From Sphingomonas sp. PP-F2F-A104-K0414 (GTDB taxonomy: Bacteria > Pseudomonadota > Alphaproteobacteria > Sphingomonadales > Sphingomonadaceae): DNA of 64,000 nucleotides. Shown here piece by piece: positions 51,106-59,040 of the stretch. Below the pieces are notes generated by a model, which saw only the letters and a list, made by a program, of their open reading frames with translations, had not been told where the DNA came from and searched no databases. The translations under genes and the position numbers were made by a program. Each line of letters opens with the position of its first letter. Position 1 is the first letter of the stretch. The DNA is taken from contig NZ_SLYD01000002.1 of NCBI RefSeq assembly GCF_004340945.1, positions 1 through 64,000 of the forward strand, read 5' to 3'.

Positions 51106-51897
51106 ATGGCAAGTCTCCTAGACCCAACCGCGCGCGGGCGCGTCATCCTCGTCGGGGCGGGCCCGGGCGATCCCGGTCTCCTCACCGTCCGCGCGGTCGA
51201 GGCGCTCAAGACCGCCGACGTCGTCGTGCATGATGGTCTGATCGATCCGCGCGTGCTCGACATCGCGCCGCCGGGGGCGCAGCGCATCTCGGTCGCCAAG
51301 CAGCGCGCGCGCCACACGCTGCCGCAGGAGGCGATCAACGCGCTGATCATCGCGCATGTAAAAACCGGCGCGATCGTGATCCGTCTGAAGGGCGGCGACC
51401 CGTTCGTGTTCGGCCGCGGTGGCGAGGAAGTCGAAGCCGTCCGCGCCGCTGGGCTCCCTGTCGAGGTGATCCCCGGCGTCTCGGCCGCACTCGGTTGCGC
51501 CGCCGAAGCCATGCTGCCGCTCACCCACCGCGATCACTCGAGCGCGGTCAGCTTCGTCGCGGGCCAGTGCAAGGGCCTCAGCGAGCAGAACTGGGCAGGA
51601 CTCGCAGGCCAGGGGCGCACGCTGGTCATCTACATGGGCATCGCCACCGCGACCGACATCGCCGACAAGCTGATGGCCGACGGCGTCGCACCCGACATGC
51701 CTGTCGCCGTTCTCGAACGCGGCACGCTCAAGGGCTCACGCGCGATCCGCACGCTTCTAGCCGATCTCGGCGCTATGGTGGCGCGTGAAGCGGTGCAGAG
51801 CCCCGCGATCATCGTCGTCGGCGAAGTCGTCGAACTATCGGACGCCGAAGACAAACTCGCCCGCTGGGCCCGCGTAGCAGAGGCAGCCGCCGCATGA
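51106..51897 (+). CDS. cobA: Uroporphyrinogen-III C-methyltransferase (SUMT)
   Basis: A 263-residue SUMT. The SAM-binding region GRVILVGAGPGDPGLLTVRAVE, the VVHDGLID step, and the GGDPFVFGRGGEEVEAV and EVIPGVSAALG motifs match the family. It makes precorrin-2 from uroporphyrinogen III, the first step to siroheme, needed by the sulfite reductase further along this cluster. The start is the ATG at 51106 (MASLLDPT); an upstream ATG (51070) adds 12 residues. It overlaps the DUF2849 gene by four bases. Confidence 0.93.
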   Translation: MASLLDPTARGRVILVGAGPGDPGLLTVRAVEALKTADVVVHDGLIDPRVLDIAPPGAQRISVAKQRARHTLPQEAINALIIAHVKTGAIVIRLKGGDPFVFGRGGEEVEAVRAAGLPVEVIPGVSAALGCAAEAMLPLTHRDHSSAVSFVAGQCKGLSEQNWAGLAGQGRTLVIYMGIATATDIADKLMADGVAPDMPVAVLERGTLKGSRAIRTLLADLGAMVAREAVQSPAIIVVGEVVELSDAEDKLARWARVAEAAAA

Positions 51898-52190
51898 AGA
51901 TCCTGACTGGAAACGATCTCCCCACCGGTGACGTGGTATGGTGGACCGGCAACGGCTGGTCGCGTCATATCGAGGACGCGGTCGACGTCGGCGTGTCAGG
52001 TGAATCGATCCTCCAGGCCGAGGAAGGCGCCCGCCGCGTTAACGTCCCTTATCTGATCGAGGCGACCCAAACCGACGAAGGCCCCCGCCCCGCCCACATC
52101 AAGGACCGCATCCGCGCTTTGGGCCCAACGATGCGGCCCGACCTGACCCTCAAACCCGCCGATCCTAATGCGGGAAGCTGGGTCATATGA
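51894..52190 (+). CDS. DUF2849 family protein (sulfur-assimilation accessory)
   Basis: A 98-residue protein with the family opening MKILTGNDLPTGDVVWWTGNGW and later IEATQTDEGPRPAHIKDRIRALGPT. DUF2849 genes are found right before cysI in alphaproteobacteria; the function is not known. The ATG overlaps the SUMT stop (ATGA). Its stop is immediately followed by the 283-bp inverted-repeat element. Confidence 0.9.
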   Translation: MKILTGNDLPTGDVVWWTGNGWSRHIEDAVDVGVSGESILQAEEGARRVNVPYLIEATQTDEGPRPAHIKDRIRALGPTMRPDLTLKPADPNAGSWVI

Positions 52191-52473
52191 TTCACGCAAA
52201 GCCTGTCCTGAGCGAAGTCGAAGGGGCGCTAAGGCGCGAAGAGGTTAGCAAGAAGGTGTTTCGCGCAGAGGCGCAGAGGCGCGGAGATGTTGCGCCTGCC
52301 GCGCAGCGGCCTTCACACTCGCTAGCCGCGACAGATTTGCTGGCCGCTTACGCGGAAGCTCCCTTAGAACACTTCTCCTCCGCGCCTCTGCGCCTCTGCG
52401 CGCAAACTCTTCTTTTAAATCTCTTCGCGCCATCGCGCCCCCTCGGCTTCGCTCAGGACAGGCTTCGCGTGAA
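52191..52473. repeat. Long imperfect inverted-repeat element (283 bp) between DUF2849 and cysI
   Basis: Two arms of about 96 bases, 52191-52286 and 52378-52473, are imperfect inverses (CCTGTCCTGAGCGAAGTCGA and GCGCAGAGGCGCAGAGGCGC parts) around a 91-base unique centre. It begins at the base after the DUF2849 stop and ends 23 bases before cysI. It could fold into one very long hairpin. No transposase is inside. It is MITE-like. Confidence 0.8.
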
Positions 52474-52496
52474 CCAAAACTTCTCCGGAACCCCGC

Positions 52497-54128
52497 ATGT
52501 ATAAATACGACGAATACGACCAGGCGATCGTCGACCAGCGCGTCGACGAGTTTCGCGATCAGGTCCGCCGCCGCCTCTCGGGCGAGCTCACCGAGGACCA
52601 GTTCAAGCCGCTCCGGCTGATGAACGGCCTGTACCTCCAGCTGCACGCGTATATGCTGCGCGTGGCGGTGCCGTACGGAACGCTCGACGGCCGCCAGATG
52701 CGGATGCTCGGCCATATCGCGCGGAAATACGATCGCGGCTACGGGCACTTCACCACGCGGCAGAACATCCAGTTCAACTGGATCCAGCTCGATCAGACGC
52801 CGGACATCCTCCAGGAGCTGGCGACGGTCGAGATGCACGCCATCCAGACCAGCGGTAACTGCATCCGCAACATCAGCTCCGACCAGTTCGCCGGCGCCGC
52901 CGCGGACGAGGTCGCCGACCCGCGCCCCTGGGCCGAGCTGATCCGCCAATGGTCGACGTTCCACCCGGAATTCACCTACCTCCCGCGGAAGTTCAAGATC
53001 TGCGTGATCGCGGCGGACGAGGATCGCGCGGCGATGCGCCTCCACGATATCGGCATCGGGCTGCACGTCCGCGACGGGGAACTCGGCGCGAAAATCTATG
53101 TCGGCGGCGGCATGGGCCGCACGCCGATGATCAGCCACGAGATTCGCGACTTCGTCCCCGCCGACGACCTGATGAGCTATCTCGAGGCGTGCCTGCGCGT
53201 TTACAATCGCTACGGCCGGCGCGACAACATCTACAAGGCGCGGATCAAGATCCTGCTCCACGAGATCGGTCCCGACGAATATCGCCGTCAGGTAGAGGAG
53301 GAATTCGCCGCGGTGAAGGGCCTCGGCCTCGATCCGCCACGGGCCGAGCTAGAGCGTATCACGAGCCACTTCGGCGCGCCGGAGTTCGACGCCAATGCCT
53401 CGACCGACATCGACCGCAGCGATCCCGACTTCGCGGTCTGGCTCGATCAGAACGTTAAAGCCCACAAGCAGCCCGGCTATGCGATCGTCAACATCAGCCT
53501 GAAGCCAATCGGCGGCATCCCCGGCGACGCTTCGGCGGATCAGATCGACGTGATGGCCGATCTCGGCACGCGCTACAGCTTCGACGAACTGCGCGTCACG
53601 CATGCGCAGAACATCGTCCTGCCGCACGTCCGGATCGCCGACCTGCATGCGGTGTGGTCAGCGCTGAACGACGCCGGGCTCGCCGAGGCTAATCTCGACC
53701 TGATCAGCGACATCATCGCCTGCCCCGGTCTAGATTATTGCAGCCTCGCCAATGCGCGCTCGATCCCGCTCGCGCAGAAGATCGCGACGCGCTTCGGCAG
53801 TCTCGATCGCCAGCGTGACCTTGGCGAACTGAAGCTCAAGATCAGCGGCTGCATCAATGCGTGCGGGCATCACCACGCGGGCCACATCGGCATCCTCGGC
53901 GTCGACAAGAAAGGCACCGAGAATTACCAGCTCTCGTTAGGCGGCTCGGGCGCTGAGGACGTGAGCCTCGCGAAGATCACCGGCCCCGGTTTCTCCGAGG
54001 ACGGCGTGGTCGACGCGATCGAACGCGTCACCGACCGGTACCTGCAGGTCCGCGATCCCGGCGAGCGTTTCCTCGACACCTACCGCCGCGTCGGCTTTGA
54101 GACGTTCAAGGAGGCGATCTATGGATGA
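52497..54128 (+). CDS. cysI: Sulfite/nitrite reductase hemoprotein (siroheme, 4Fe-4S)
   Basis: A 543-residue assimilatory reductase. The cofactor cysteines are visible: CPGLDYC (C-x5-C) near 410 and CINACGHHH (C-x3-C) near 452. N-terminal segments LHAYMLRVAVPYGTLDGRQMR and GYGHFTTRQNIQFNW are those of the family. It reduces sulfite to sulfide (a nitrite reductase is the alternative, but context with cysH favours sulfite). It lies behind the inverted-repeat element, so its translation may depend on an internal promoter. Confidence 0.93.
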   Translation: MYKYDEYDQAIVDQRVDEFRDQVRRRLSGELTEDQFKPLRLMNGLYLQLHAYMLRVAVPYGTLDGRQMRMLGHIARKYDRGYGHFTTRQNIQFNWIQLDQTPDILQELATVEMHAIQTSGNCIRNISSDQFAGAAADEVADPRPWAELIRQWSTFHPEFTYLPRKFKICVIAADEDRAAMRLHDIGIGLHVRDGELGAKIYVGGGMGRTPMISHEIRDFVPADDLMSYLEACLRVYNRYGRRDNIYKARIKILLHEIGPDEYRRQVEEEFAAVKGLGLDPPRAELERITSHFGAPEFDANASTDIDRSDPDFAVWLDQNVKAHKQPGYAIVNISLKPIGGIPGDASADQIDVMADLGTRYSFDELRVTHAQNIVLPHVRIADLHAVWSALNDAGLAEANLDLISDIIACPGLDYCSLANARSIPLAQKIATRFGSLDRQRDLGELKLKISGCINACGHHHAGHIGILGVDKKGTENYQLSLGGSGAEDVSLAKITGPGFSEDGVVDAIERVTDRYLQVRDPGERFLDTYRRVGFETFKEAIYG

Positions 54129-54135
54129 CCCGATC

Positions 54136-54257
54136 GTCACCCCAGCGTCTCTGTCCGTCACCCCAGCCCCCCCATCCGTCACCCCAGCGAAAGCTGGGGT
54201 ATCCCGGTGGAGCACGCCCGACCCGAACCACGAGATCCCAGCTTTCGCTGGGATGAC
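54136..54257. repeat. Tandem and inverted copies of a CCCCAGCGAAAGCTGGGG repeat
   Basis: GTCACCCCAGC is repeated three times at 54136, 54157 and 54178 (period 21 bases). The third copy continues to the full REPIN arm 54178-54200, with its inverse at 54235-54257. The type is the same as at 41761-41839. It lies between cysI and the DUF934 gene. Spurious reading of this repeat gives VTPAKAG/PAFAGMT peptides and should not be called a gene. Confidence 0.85.
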
Positions 54258-54308
54258 GAGGATGGTCGCTGGCATGACGGGCGCATTGCGTGGATCGGGA
54301 GAGAAAGC

Positions 54309-54737
54309 ATGAGCGACACCCTACTCCGCTTCCGCGACGACGAGCCGCATGACGAGCCCGCGGTGACGCTCGATTCGTTCATCGGCCAGAGCAACGCCGC
54401 CGCCGTGCGCCTGGAGGCAGGCGACGACGCGCGCGCGCTGTTGCCGCAGATCGACCAGCTTGCGCTGATCGAGGTGAGCTTCCCCGGCTACCGTGATGGG
54501 CGTGGCTATTCGTCCGCGCGAATCCTGCGCGAGGCGGGCTATACCGGCGAACTGCGTGCGCAAGGTGATGTCCTGGTCGACCAGATTCCGCTGATGCGAC
54601 GCTGCGGGTTCGACAGCTTCGCGCCCCAAGCACCGATCGATATCGACGTGCTGCGTGTGAGCCTGGAACGCTACGATACGCCGTACCAGAAGGCGGCGGA
54701 CGGCGCGGTGCCGGTGTGGAAGTTGCGCCATGGGTGA
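54309..54737 (+). CDS. DUF934 family protein (sulfite reductase accessory)
   Basis: A 142-residue protein with FPGYRDGRGYSSARILREAGYTGELRAQGDVLVDQIPLMRRCGFDSF, the hallmark of DUF934. Genes of this type always sit beside cysI/cysH in alpha- and betaproteobacteria and are thought to help siroheme sulfite reductase; the role is not proven. The ATG at 54309 has GAGAAAG before it. It overlaps the cysH start by eight bases. Confidence 0.92.
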   Translation: MSDTLLRFRDDEPHDEPAVTLDSFIGQSNAAAVRLEAGDDARALLPQIDQLALIEVSFPGYRDGRGYSSARILREAGYTGELRAQGDVLVDQIPLMRRCGFDSFAPQAPIDIDVLRVSLERYDTPYQKAADGAVPVWKLRHG

Positions 54738-55482
54738 GCCCGCGCGCCAACTCGACATGATCGACGTCACGCCGGCGTTCACGCGTGCCGATGCGATGGC
54801 GATGCAGGAGCGGTTCGAAGGCGTCTCCGCGCAGGAGATGCTGTTCGAACTGCTGGTCGGCGAGTTGCGCGGGCGGATCGCGGCGGTGTCGTCGTTCGGC
54901 GCCGAGTCGGCGGTGCTGCTGCACATGGTCGCGCAGGTCGATGTCGACGTGCCGGTGATCTTCACCAATACGCAGAAGATGTTTGGCGAGACGCTGGCGT
55001 ACCGCGACGAGCTGGCGGAAAAACTGGGCTTTACCGATCTCCGCGTGTTCCGCCCCGATCCGCGGTTGCTTGCGATCAAGGACAAGACGGGCCTGCGCTG
55101 GTCCTACGATCCCGACGGCTGCTGCGATCTGCGCAAAGTCGAACCGTTGCGGCGGGCTCTCGCCCCGTTCGATGCGTGGATATCAGGGCGGAAGGGGTTT
55201 CAGTCGGGGACCCGTACTGCCTTGCCGAGGTTCGAGGAGGATGAGGGCCGCCTGAAAATCAACCCGCTGGCGGATTGGGACAAGGCCAAGCTCGACGCCT
55301 ATTTCGCCGAGCATGAATTACCGCGGCACCCGCTGGAGGCGCAAGGCTATCTCTCGATCGGCTGCGCGCCGTGCACGACCAAGGTAGCCCCCGGCGAAGA
55401 CCCCCGCGCGGGCCGGTGGCGGAGTTTCGACAAGGTCGAATGCGGCATCCACGCCCCCACCGATTACGACCCGATGATCTGA
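54730..55482 (+). CDS. cysH: Adenylyl-sulfate reductase (CysH, 4Fe-4S type)
   Basis: A 250-residue PAPS/APS reductase. The four cysteines of the APS-type iron-sulfur cluster are present: a CC pair in DGCCDLRKVEPL and a CAPC pair in IGCAPCTTK. The catalytic Cys is in VECGIH near the C-terminus. The PP-loop-type segment is VSSFGAESAVLLHMVAQ. The cluster marks it as the APS-using type common in alphaproteobacteria. It donates sulfite for the reductase upstream. The start overlaps the DUF934 stop. Confidence 0.92.
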   Translation: MGEPARQLDMIDVTPAFTRADAMAMQERFEGVSAQEMLFELLVGELRGRIAAVSSFGAESAVLLHMVAQVDVDVPVIFTNTQKMFGETLAYRDELAEKLGFTDLRVFRPDPRLLAIKDKTGLRWSYDPDGCCDLRKVEPLRRALAPFDAWISGRKGFQSGTRTALPRFEEDEGRLKINPLADWDKAKLDAYFAEHELPRHPLEAQGYLSIGCAPCTTKVAPGEDPRAGRWRSFDKVECGIHAPTDYDPMI

Positions 55483-55642
55483 CCGCTTTCCCTCGCCCCT
55501 ACGGGGAGAGGGAGGGAGGAGCGTAGCGACGGAAGGGAGAGGGGCGTTGGGATAGACCGTCCCGAGCCACACTCCCCTCTCCCTTCCCACGGCAAGAGCC
55601 GCGGGCCCCTTCCCTCTCCCCGAAGGGGCGAGGGAGAAGCGG
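55483..55642. repeat. Paired inverted repeat, CCCTCGCCCCTACGGGGAGAGGG type
   Basis: Left arm 55483-55544 and right arm 55574-55642 are imperfect inverses with CCCTCGCCCC / GGGGCGAGGG and CCCCTCTCCCTTCC / GGAAGGGAGAGGGG cores. The unit fills the space between the convergent cysH and dnaB genes, touching both ends, and could terminate transcription from both sides. Confidence 0.75.
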
Positions 55643-55643
55643 A

Positions 55644-57134
55644 TCAATACTCGGCGAGATCCGAGAACTTGGTGATCGTCGGGTCGAACTTCATCCGGAC
55701 CTTGCCCGTCGCACCGTGGCGCTGCTTGGCGATGATCAGTTCCGCCAGGCCGTAGACCCGCTCCATCTCCGCCGCCCACGACGCGTGGTCCTCGAAGATC
55801 TTCGAGCTGTCCCCTTCCGCCGGGCGCTTGGGCTCCTTCGACGCGACGTAATAATCCTCGCGGTACACGAACCAGACCATGTCCGCGTCCTGCTCGATCG
55901 AGCCGGACTCGCGAAGATCCGACAACATCGGCGTCTTGTCCTCGCGTGATTCCACCGCACGCGACAGCTGCGACAGCGCCAATACGGGGACGTTGAGATC
56001 CTTCGCCAACGTCTTCAACCCGCGCGAAATCTCGGAGATTTCCTGGACGCGGTTGCCGTCCTTGCTCTTGCCCGAGCCCGACAGCAGCTGGAGGTAATCG
56101 ACCACCACCAGCCCGATCTCGTTGTTATGCCGACGCTGCAACCGGCGGACACGCGTATGCAGCGCGCCGATCGAGAGGCCGCCGGTGTCGTCGATGAACA
56201 GCGGCAGATTCTCCAGCTCGGCGGCGGCGGCGGCGAGCTGGGCGAATTCGGTTCGGCTGATCTTGCCCATGCGGAGCGATTCGGAACTGATCTGCGATTG
56301 CTCGGCGAGAATACGCGTCGCGAGCTGATCCGCGGACATCTCCAGCGAGAAGAACGCGACCTTCGCGCCGACCGAATCCTTCGGCGCGATCCCGTCGGCC
56401 ATGTCGCGCATCCAGCGCCGCGCGGCGTTGAACGCGATGTTGGTGGCGAGCGAGGTCTTGCCCATGCCCGGACGACCGGCGAGGATCATCAGATCGCTGT
56501 GATGCATGCCGCCGATCTTGGCGTTGATCGAATCGATGCCGGTCGTGACGCCCGACAGATTGCCGCCGGAGTTCAGCGCGCGCTCGGCCATCTTGACCGC
56601 CGCGGTCGTCGCCTGCGCGAACGACTTTACGGTGTTCTCGGAACCACCATCCGCCGCGACCTTGAACAGCTCTTCTTCGGCGAGTTCGATCTGTGCGCGC
56701 GGATTGACCTCCTCGGACGTGTCCATCGCGCGATCGACGAGCGTACGGCCGACCGACACGAGCGCGCGCAACATCGCCAGGTCATAGATCTGCTGCGCGA
56801 ACTGGCGCGCGCCGATCAGTCCCGCGCCGCTACCCGTCAGCCCGGCCAGATACGCCGGTCCGCCAAGCTCGCGCATACCCTCGTCCGCATCGAACATCGG
56901 CCGCAGCGTCACTGGCGTCACGAGCATGTCGTTGCCGCGCAGCGTCTTGATCGCCGCGAAGATCCGCCCGTGGACGGGTTCGAAGAAATGCCCCGGTTCG
57001 AGCTTGTCCACGAGATCGTCCGCGAGCCGGTTGTCGATCATCATCGCGCCGAGCATCGCGGCCTCGGCCTCGACATTGCGGGGAAGCTGCTGCGGCTCGG
57101 CCACGGCGGGAACGGGGAATGCGAGAGTTGCCAT
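55644..57134 (-). CDS. dnaB: Replicative DNA helicase DnaB
   Basis: A 496-residue helicase. The N-terminal helical domain (PRNVEAEAAMLGAMMIDNR) is followed by a RecA-like ATPase with Walker A GRPGMGKTSLATNIAF and Walker B-type LVVVDYLQLLSG, then the arginine-finger segment. It unwinds DNA at the fork as a hexamer. The ATG at 57134 is preferred over a GTG three codons before it. It is convergent with cysH and divergent from the UPF0262 gene. Confidence 0.95.
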   Translation of the reverse strand: MATLAFPVPAVAEPQQLPRNVEAEAAMLGAMMIDNRLADDLVDKLEPGHFFEPVHGRIFAAIKTLRGNDMLVTPVTLRPMFDADEGMRELGGPAYLAGLTGSGAGLIGARQFAQQIYDLAMLRALVSVGRTLVDRAMDTSEEVNPRAQIELAEEELFKVAADGGSENTVKSFAQATTAAVKMAERALNSGGNLSGVTTGIDSINAKIGGMHHSDLMILAGRPGMGKTSLATNIAFNAARRWMRDMADGIAPKDSVGAKVAFFSLEMSADQLATRILAEQSQISSESLRMGKISRTEFAQLAAAAAELENLPLFIDDTGGLSIGALHTRVRRLQRRHNNEIGLVVVDYLQLLSGSGKSKDGNRVQEISEISRGLKTLAKDLNVPVLALSQLSRAVESREDKTPMLSDLRESGSIEQDADMVWFVYREDYYVASKEPKRPAEGDSSKIFEDHASWAAEMERVYGLAELIIAKQRHGATGKVRMKFDPTITKFSDLAEY

Positions 57135-57233
57135 CCCCTTCACCTACGCGAAGCATCGGCCCTCGTCCAAGCTGCTCGCGCCGGAATGCTGGGGATAAGT
57201 GACAGGCCGAACGCGCCCCGCTATCGAACCGGT

Positions 57234-57716
57234 ATGGCCGACCCGCGGATCATCGACGTGCAACTCGACGAGACTAGTCTCGGCTGGCGCTCGCCCGACG
57301 TCGAGCAGGAACGCCGGATCGCGATCTTCGACCTGATCGAGGGCAATCACTTCGCACCCCAGCGCGCCTACCCGGACGGCTATGCCGGCCCTTACAAGAT
57401 CAAGCTCCAGTCGGAGGAAGGGCGCCTCGGCATCCATATCCACCGCGAGGACGACACGCATCTCGAGACGCTGGTGCTCGCGCTCGGTCGCTTCCGCCGG
57501 CCGATCCGCGATTACTTTGCAATCTGCGACAGTTACTATCAGGCGATCCGGCAATCCTCCCCGGCGCAGATCGAGACGGTCGACATGGCCCGCCGGGGCG
57601 TCCACAACGAAGCTGCCGAGCTGCTCAAGGAGCGTCTCGACGGCAAGATCGAGGTCGATTTCGACACCGCGCGACGGCTGTTCACGCTGATCTGCGTCCT
57701 CCACATTCGCAACTAG
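57234..57716 (+). CDS. UPF0262 family protein
   Basis: A 160-residue protein starting MADPRIIDVQLDETSLGWRS, with the conserved QERRIAIFDLIEGNHF and GPYKIKLQSEEGRLGIHI segments and the end TARRLFTLICVLHIRN. UPF0262 is restricted to alphaproteobacteria and has no known function. A TAAGTGACAGG region lies upstream. Its neighbour is the GH25-like gene seven bases after the stop. Confidence 0.93.
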   Translation: MADPRIIDVQLDETSLGWRSPDVEQERRIAIFDLIEGNHFAPQRAYPDGYAGPYKIKLQSEEGRLGIHIHREDDTHLETLVLALGRFRRPIRDYFAICDSYYQAIRQSSPAQIETVDMARRGVHNEAAELLKERLDGKIEVDFDTARRLFTLICVLHIRN

Positions 57717-57723
57717 AAGACCC

Positions 57724-58401
57724 ATGGCTCACGCACTTCTGAAATTCGCGGCCGCGCTCGCCGCAACAGGCTTCGTCGGCATTTGCGGCTGGACCGCCGC
57801 GACCGGCTGGCACCCCGACGTCAAGCACTACCCGCTGCAGGGCATCGACCTCGCCGAAAACCCCGGGCCAGTCGAATGGGGCACGGTGCGCGCGAGCGGT
57901 GCCGACTTCGCCTACATCGTCGCGACCTCGGGCACCGACCGCCGCGAGCCGACGTTCGAGGCGAACTGGGCGGCGTTGCCCGACGCCGGCCTGCGCCGCG
58001 GTGCGGTCCATGTCTATTCGCTGTGTCAGCGCGCGGACGAGCAGGCGAACGCGTTCAACACCTTCGTGCCGCGGACCTCGGACGCGTTGCCGACCGCGGT
58101 CGACATCGCGTTCCACGACGACTGCACCGCGAGGCCGGACCGCGCGACGCTGATCGCCGACATCGCGCAGTTCGTGACGATGGTCGAGACGCACACCAGG
58201 CAGCCGGTCATGCTACGGATCAGCAAGGCGGTGGACTCGCAATACACGCTGTCCGACGCCGTCCCGCGGCCGCTATGGGCGGTGGAGAATATCTTCAAGC
58301 CCGACTACACCGCGCGACCGTGGCGGATGTGGCGCGCGAGCGATTTTCGTCGCATCGACGGGATCGAGGGACCGGTAAACTGGGACGTGGTAGCATCATG
58401 A
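57724..58401 (+). CDS. GH25-like muramidase protein with altered catalytic site
   Basis: A 225-residue protein with a signal peptide (LLKFAAALAATGFVGICGW) and a GH25 lysozyme-type barrel: first Asp42 in QGIDLAENPGPVEWGTV, then GADFAYIVATSG, and the region of the catalytic D-x-E reads AVDIAFHD, so the second acid (Glu) is Ala129. Known GH25 enzymes need the Glu as proton donor. It may be an inactive cell-wall binder or use another acid nearby (His131/Asp132). It is coupled to cdd (ATGA). Confidence 0.7.
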   Translation: MAHALLKFAAALAATGFVGICGWTAATGWHPDVKHYPLQGIDLAENPGPVEWGTVRASGADFAYIVATSGTDRREPTFEANWAALPDAGLRRGAVHVYSLCQRADEQANAFNTFVPRTSDALPTAVDIAFHDDCTARPDRATLIADIAQFVTMVETHTRQPVMLRISKAVDSQYTLSDAVPRPLWAVENIFKPDYTARPWRMWRASDFRRIDGIEGPVNWDVVAS

Positions 58402-58847
58402 CCGAACACGCAATACAACTCGTCGCCGCAGCACGTGACGCCGCCCGCAACGCCCACGCACCCTATTCGCGGTTCGCGGTCGGTGCGGCGGTATTGCTGA
58501 ACGATGGCACCGTCATCACCGGCGCGAATTTCGAGAACGCCAGCTACGGCCTGTCGCTGTGTGCGGAAACGGTCGCGATCGCCACCGCCAGCGCTGCAGG
58601 TCGGCTCCGCGATATCGTCGCGATCGGCGTGATCGGCGGCGCGATGGACGCCGAGGGTCGCGCCACCGGCACCTCGCCGGTCAGCCCGTGCGGTCGCTGT
58701 CGCCAGGTCATCAACGAAGCCGCACAGATGGGCGGGCGCGACCTGCCCGTCCATTGCGGCGCCGCGGCAGGCGAAGCGATTCGCACCTACACCGTGTCGG
58801 AATTGCTGCCGGATGCATTCGGGCCGGCGGACCTAGGTATCAGCTGA
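58398..58847 (+). CDS. cdd: Cytidine deaminase
   Basis: A 149-residue cytidine deaminase. Zinc ligands and the catalytic glutamate are Cys55, Glu57 (LCAETVA), Cys98 and Cys101 (SPCGRCRQV). The start APYSRFAVGAAVLL with NFENASYG is the nucleoside-binding part. It converts cytidine to uridine in pyrimidine salvage. Its ATG overlaps the GH25-like stop. A gene-poor repeat region follows. Confidence 0.95.
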   Translation: MTEHAIQLVAAARDAARNAHAPYSRFAVGAAVLLNDGTVITGANFENASYGLSLCAETVAIATASAAGRLRDIVAIGVIGGAMDAEGRATGTSPVSPCGRCRQVINEAAQMGGRDLPVHCGAAAGEAIRTYTVSELLPDAFGPADLGIS

Positions 58848-58914
58848 AGCCTTGTCACCCGGACAGGTTCGGTACCCCTTCAAACACATACAAGTCGGCG
58901 ATCGTACGGCGCCC

Positions 58915-58971
58915 TTGTTCTCCTGCGAAGGCGGGAGCCCAGTCTGAATCCCCGCCTTCGCGAGGAAACAA
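58915..58971. repeat. Inverted repeat with GCGAAGGCGGG/CCCGCCTTCGC stem
   Basis: GCGAAGGCGGG at 58925-58935 pairs with CCCGCCTTCGC at 58951-58961, framed by TTGTT and AACAA. This core is also part of the DUF559-unit repeats. It lies between cdd and the porin gene, which are convergent. Confidence 0.7.
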
Positions 58972-59040
58972 AGCTTCCTTGTTCGAAAGGGATAGCCACC
59001 GACTGGTTCCGAGCTCAGCCGCGCCAGCTCGAACCTCGCC

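Noticed and set aside
52187..52504. A plus-strand frame across the 283-bp inverted repeat
   Set aside because: It is read wholly from repeat arms and has no ribosome site; it is not a gene.
54121..54312. An open frame starting MDDPIVTPASL between cysI and DUF934
   Set aside because: It translates the CCCCAGCGAAAGCTGGGG repeat (VTPAKAG, PAFAGMT peptides), a well-known false gene from dispersed repeats.
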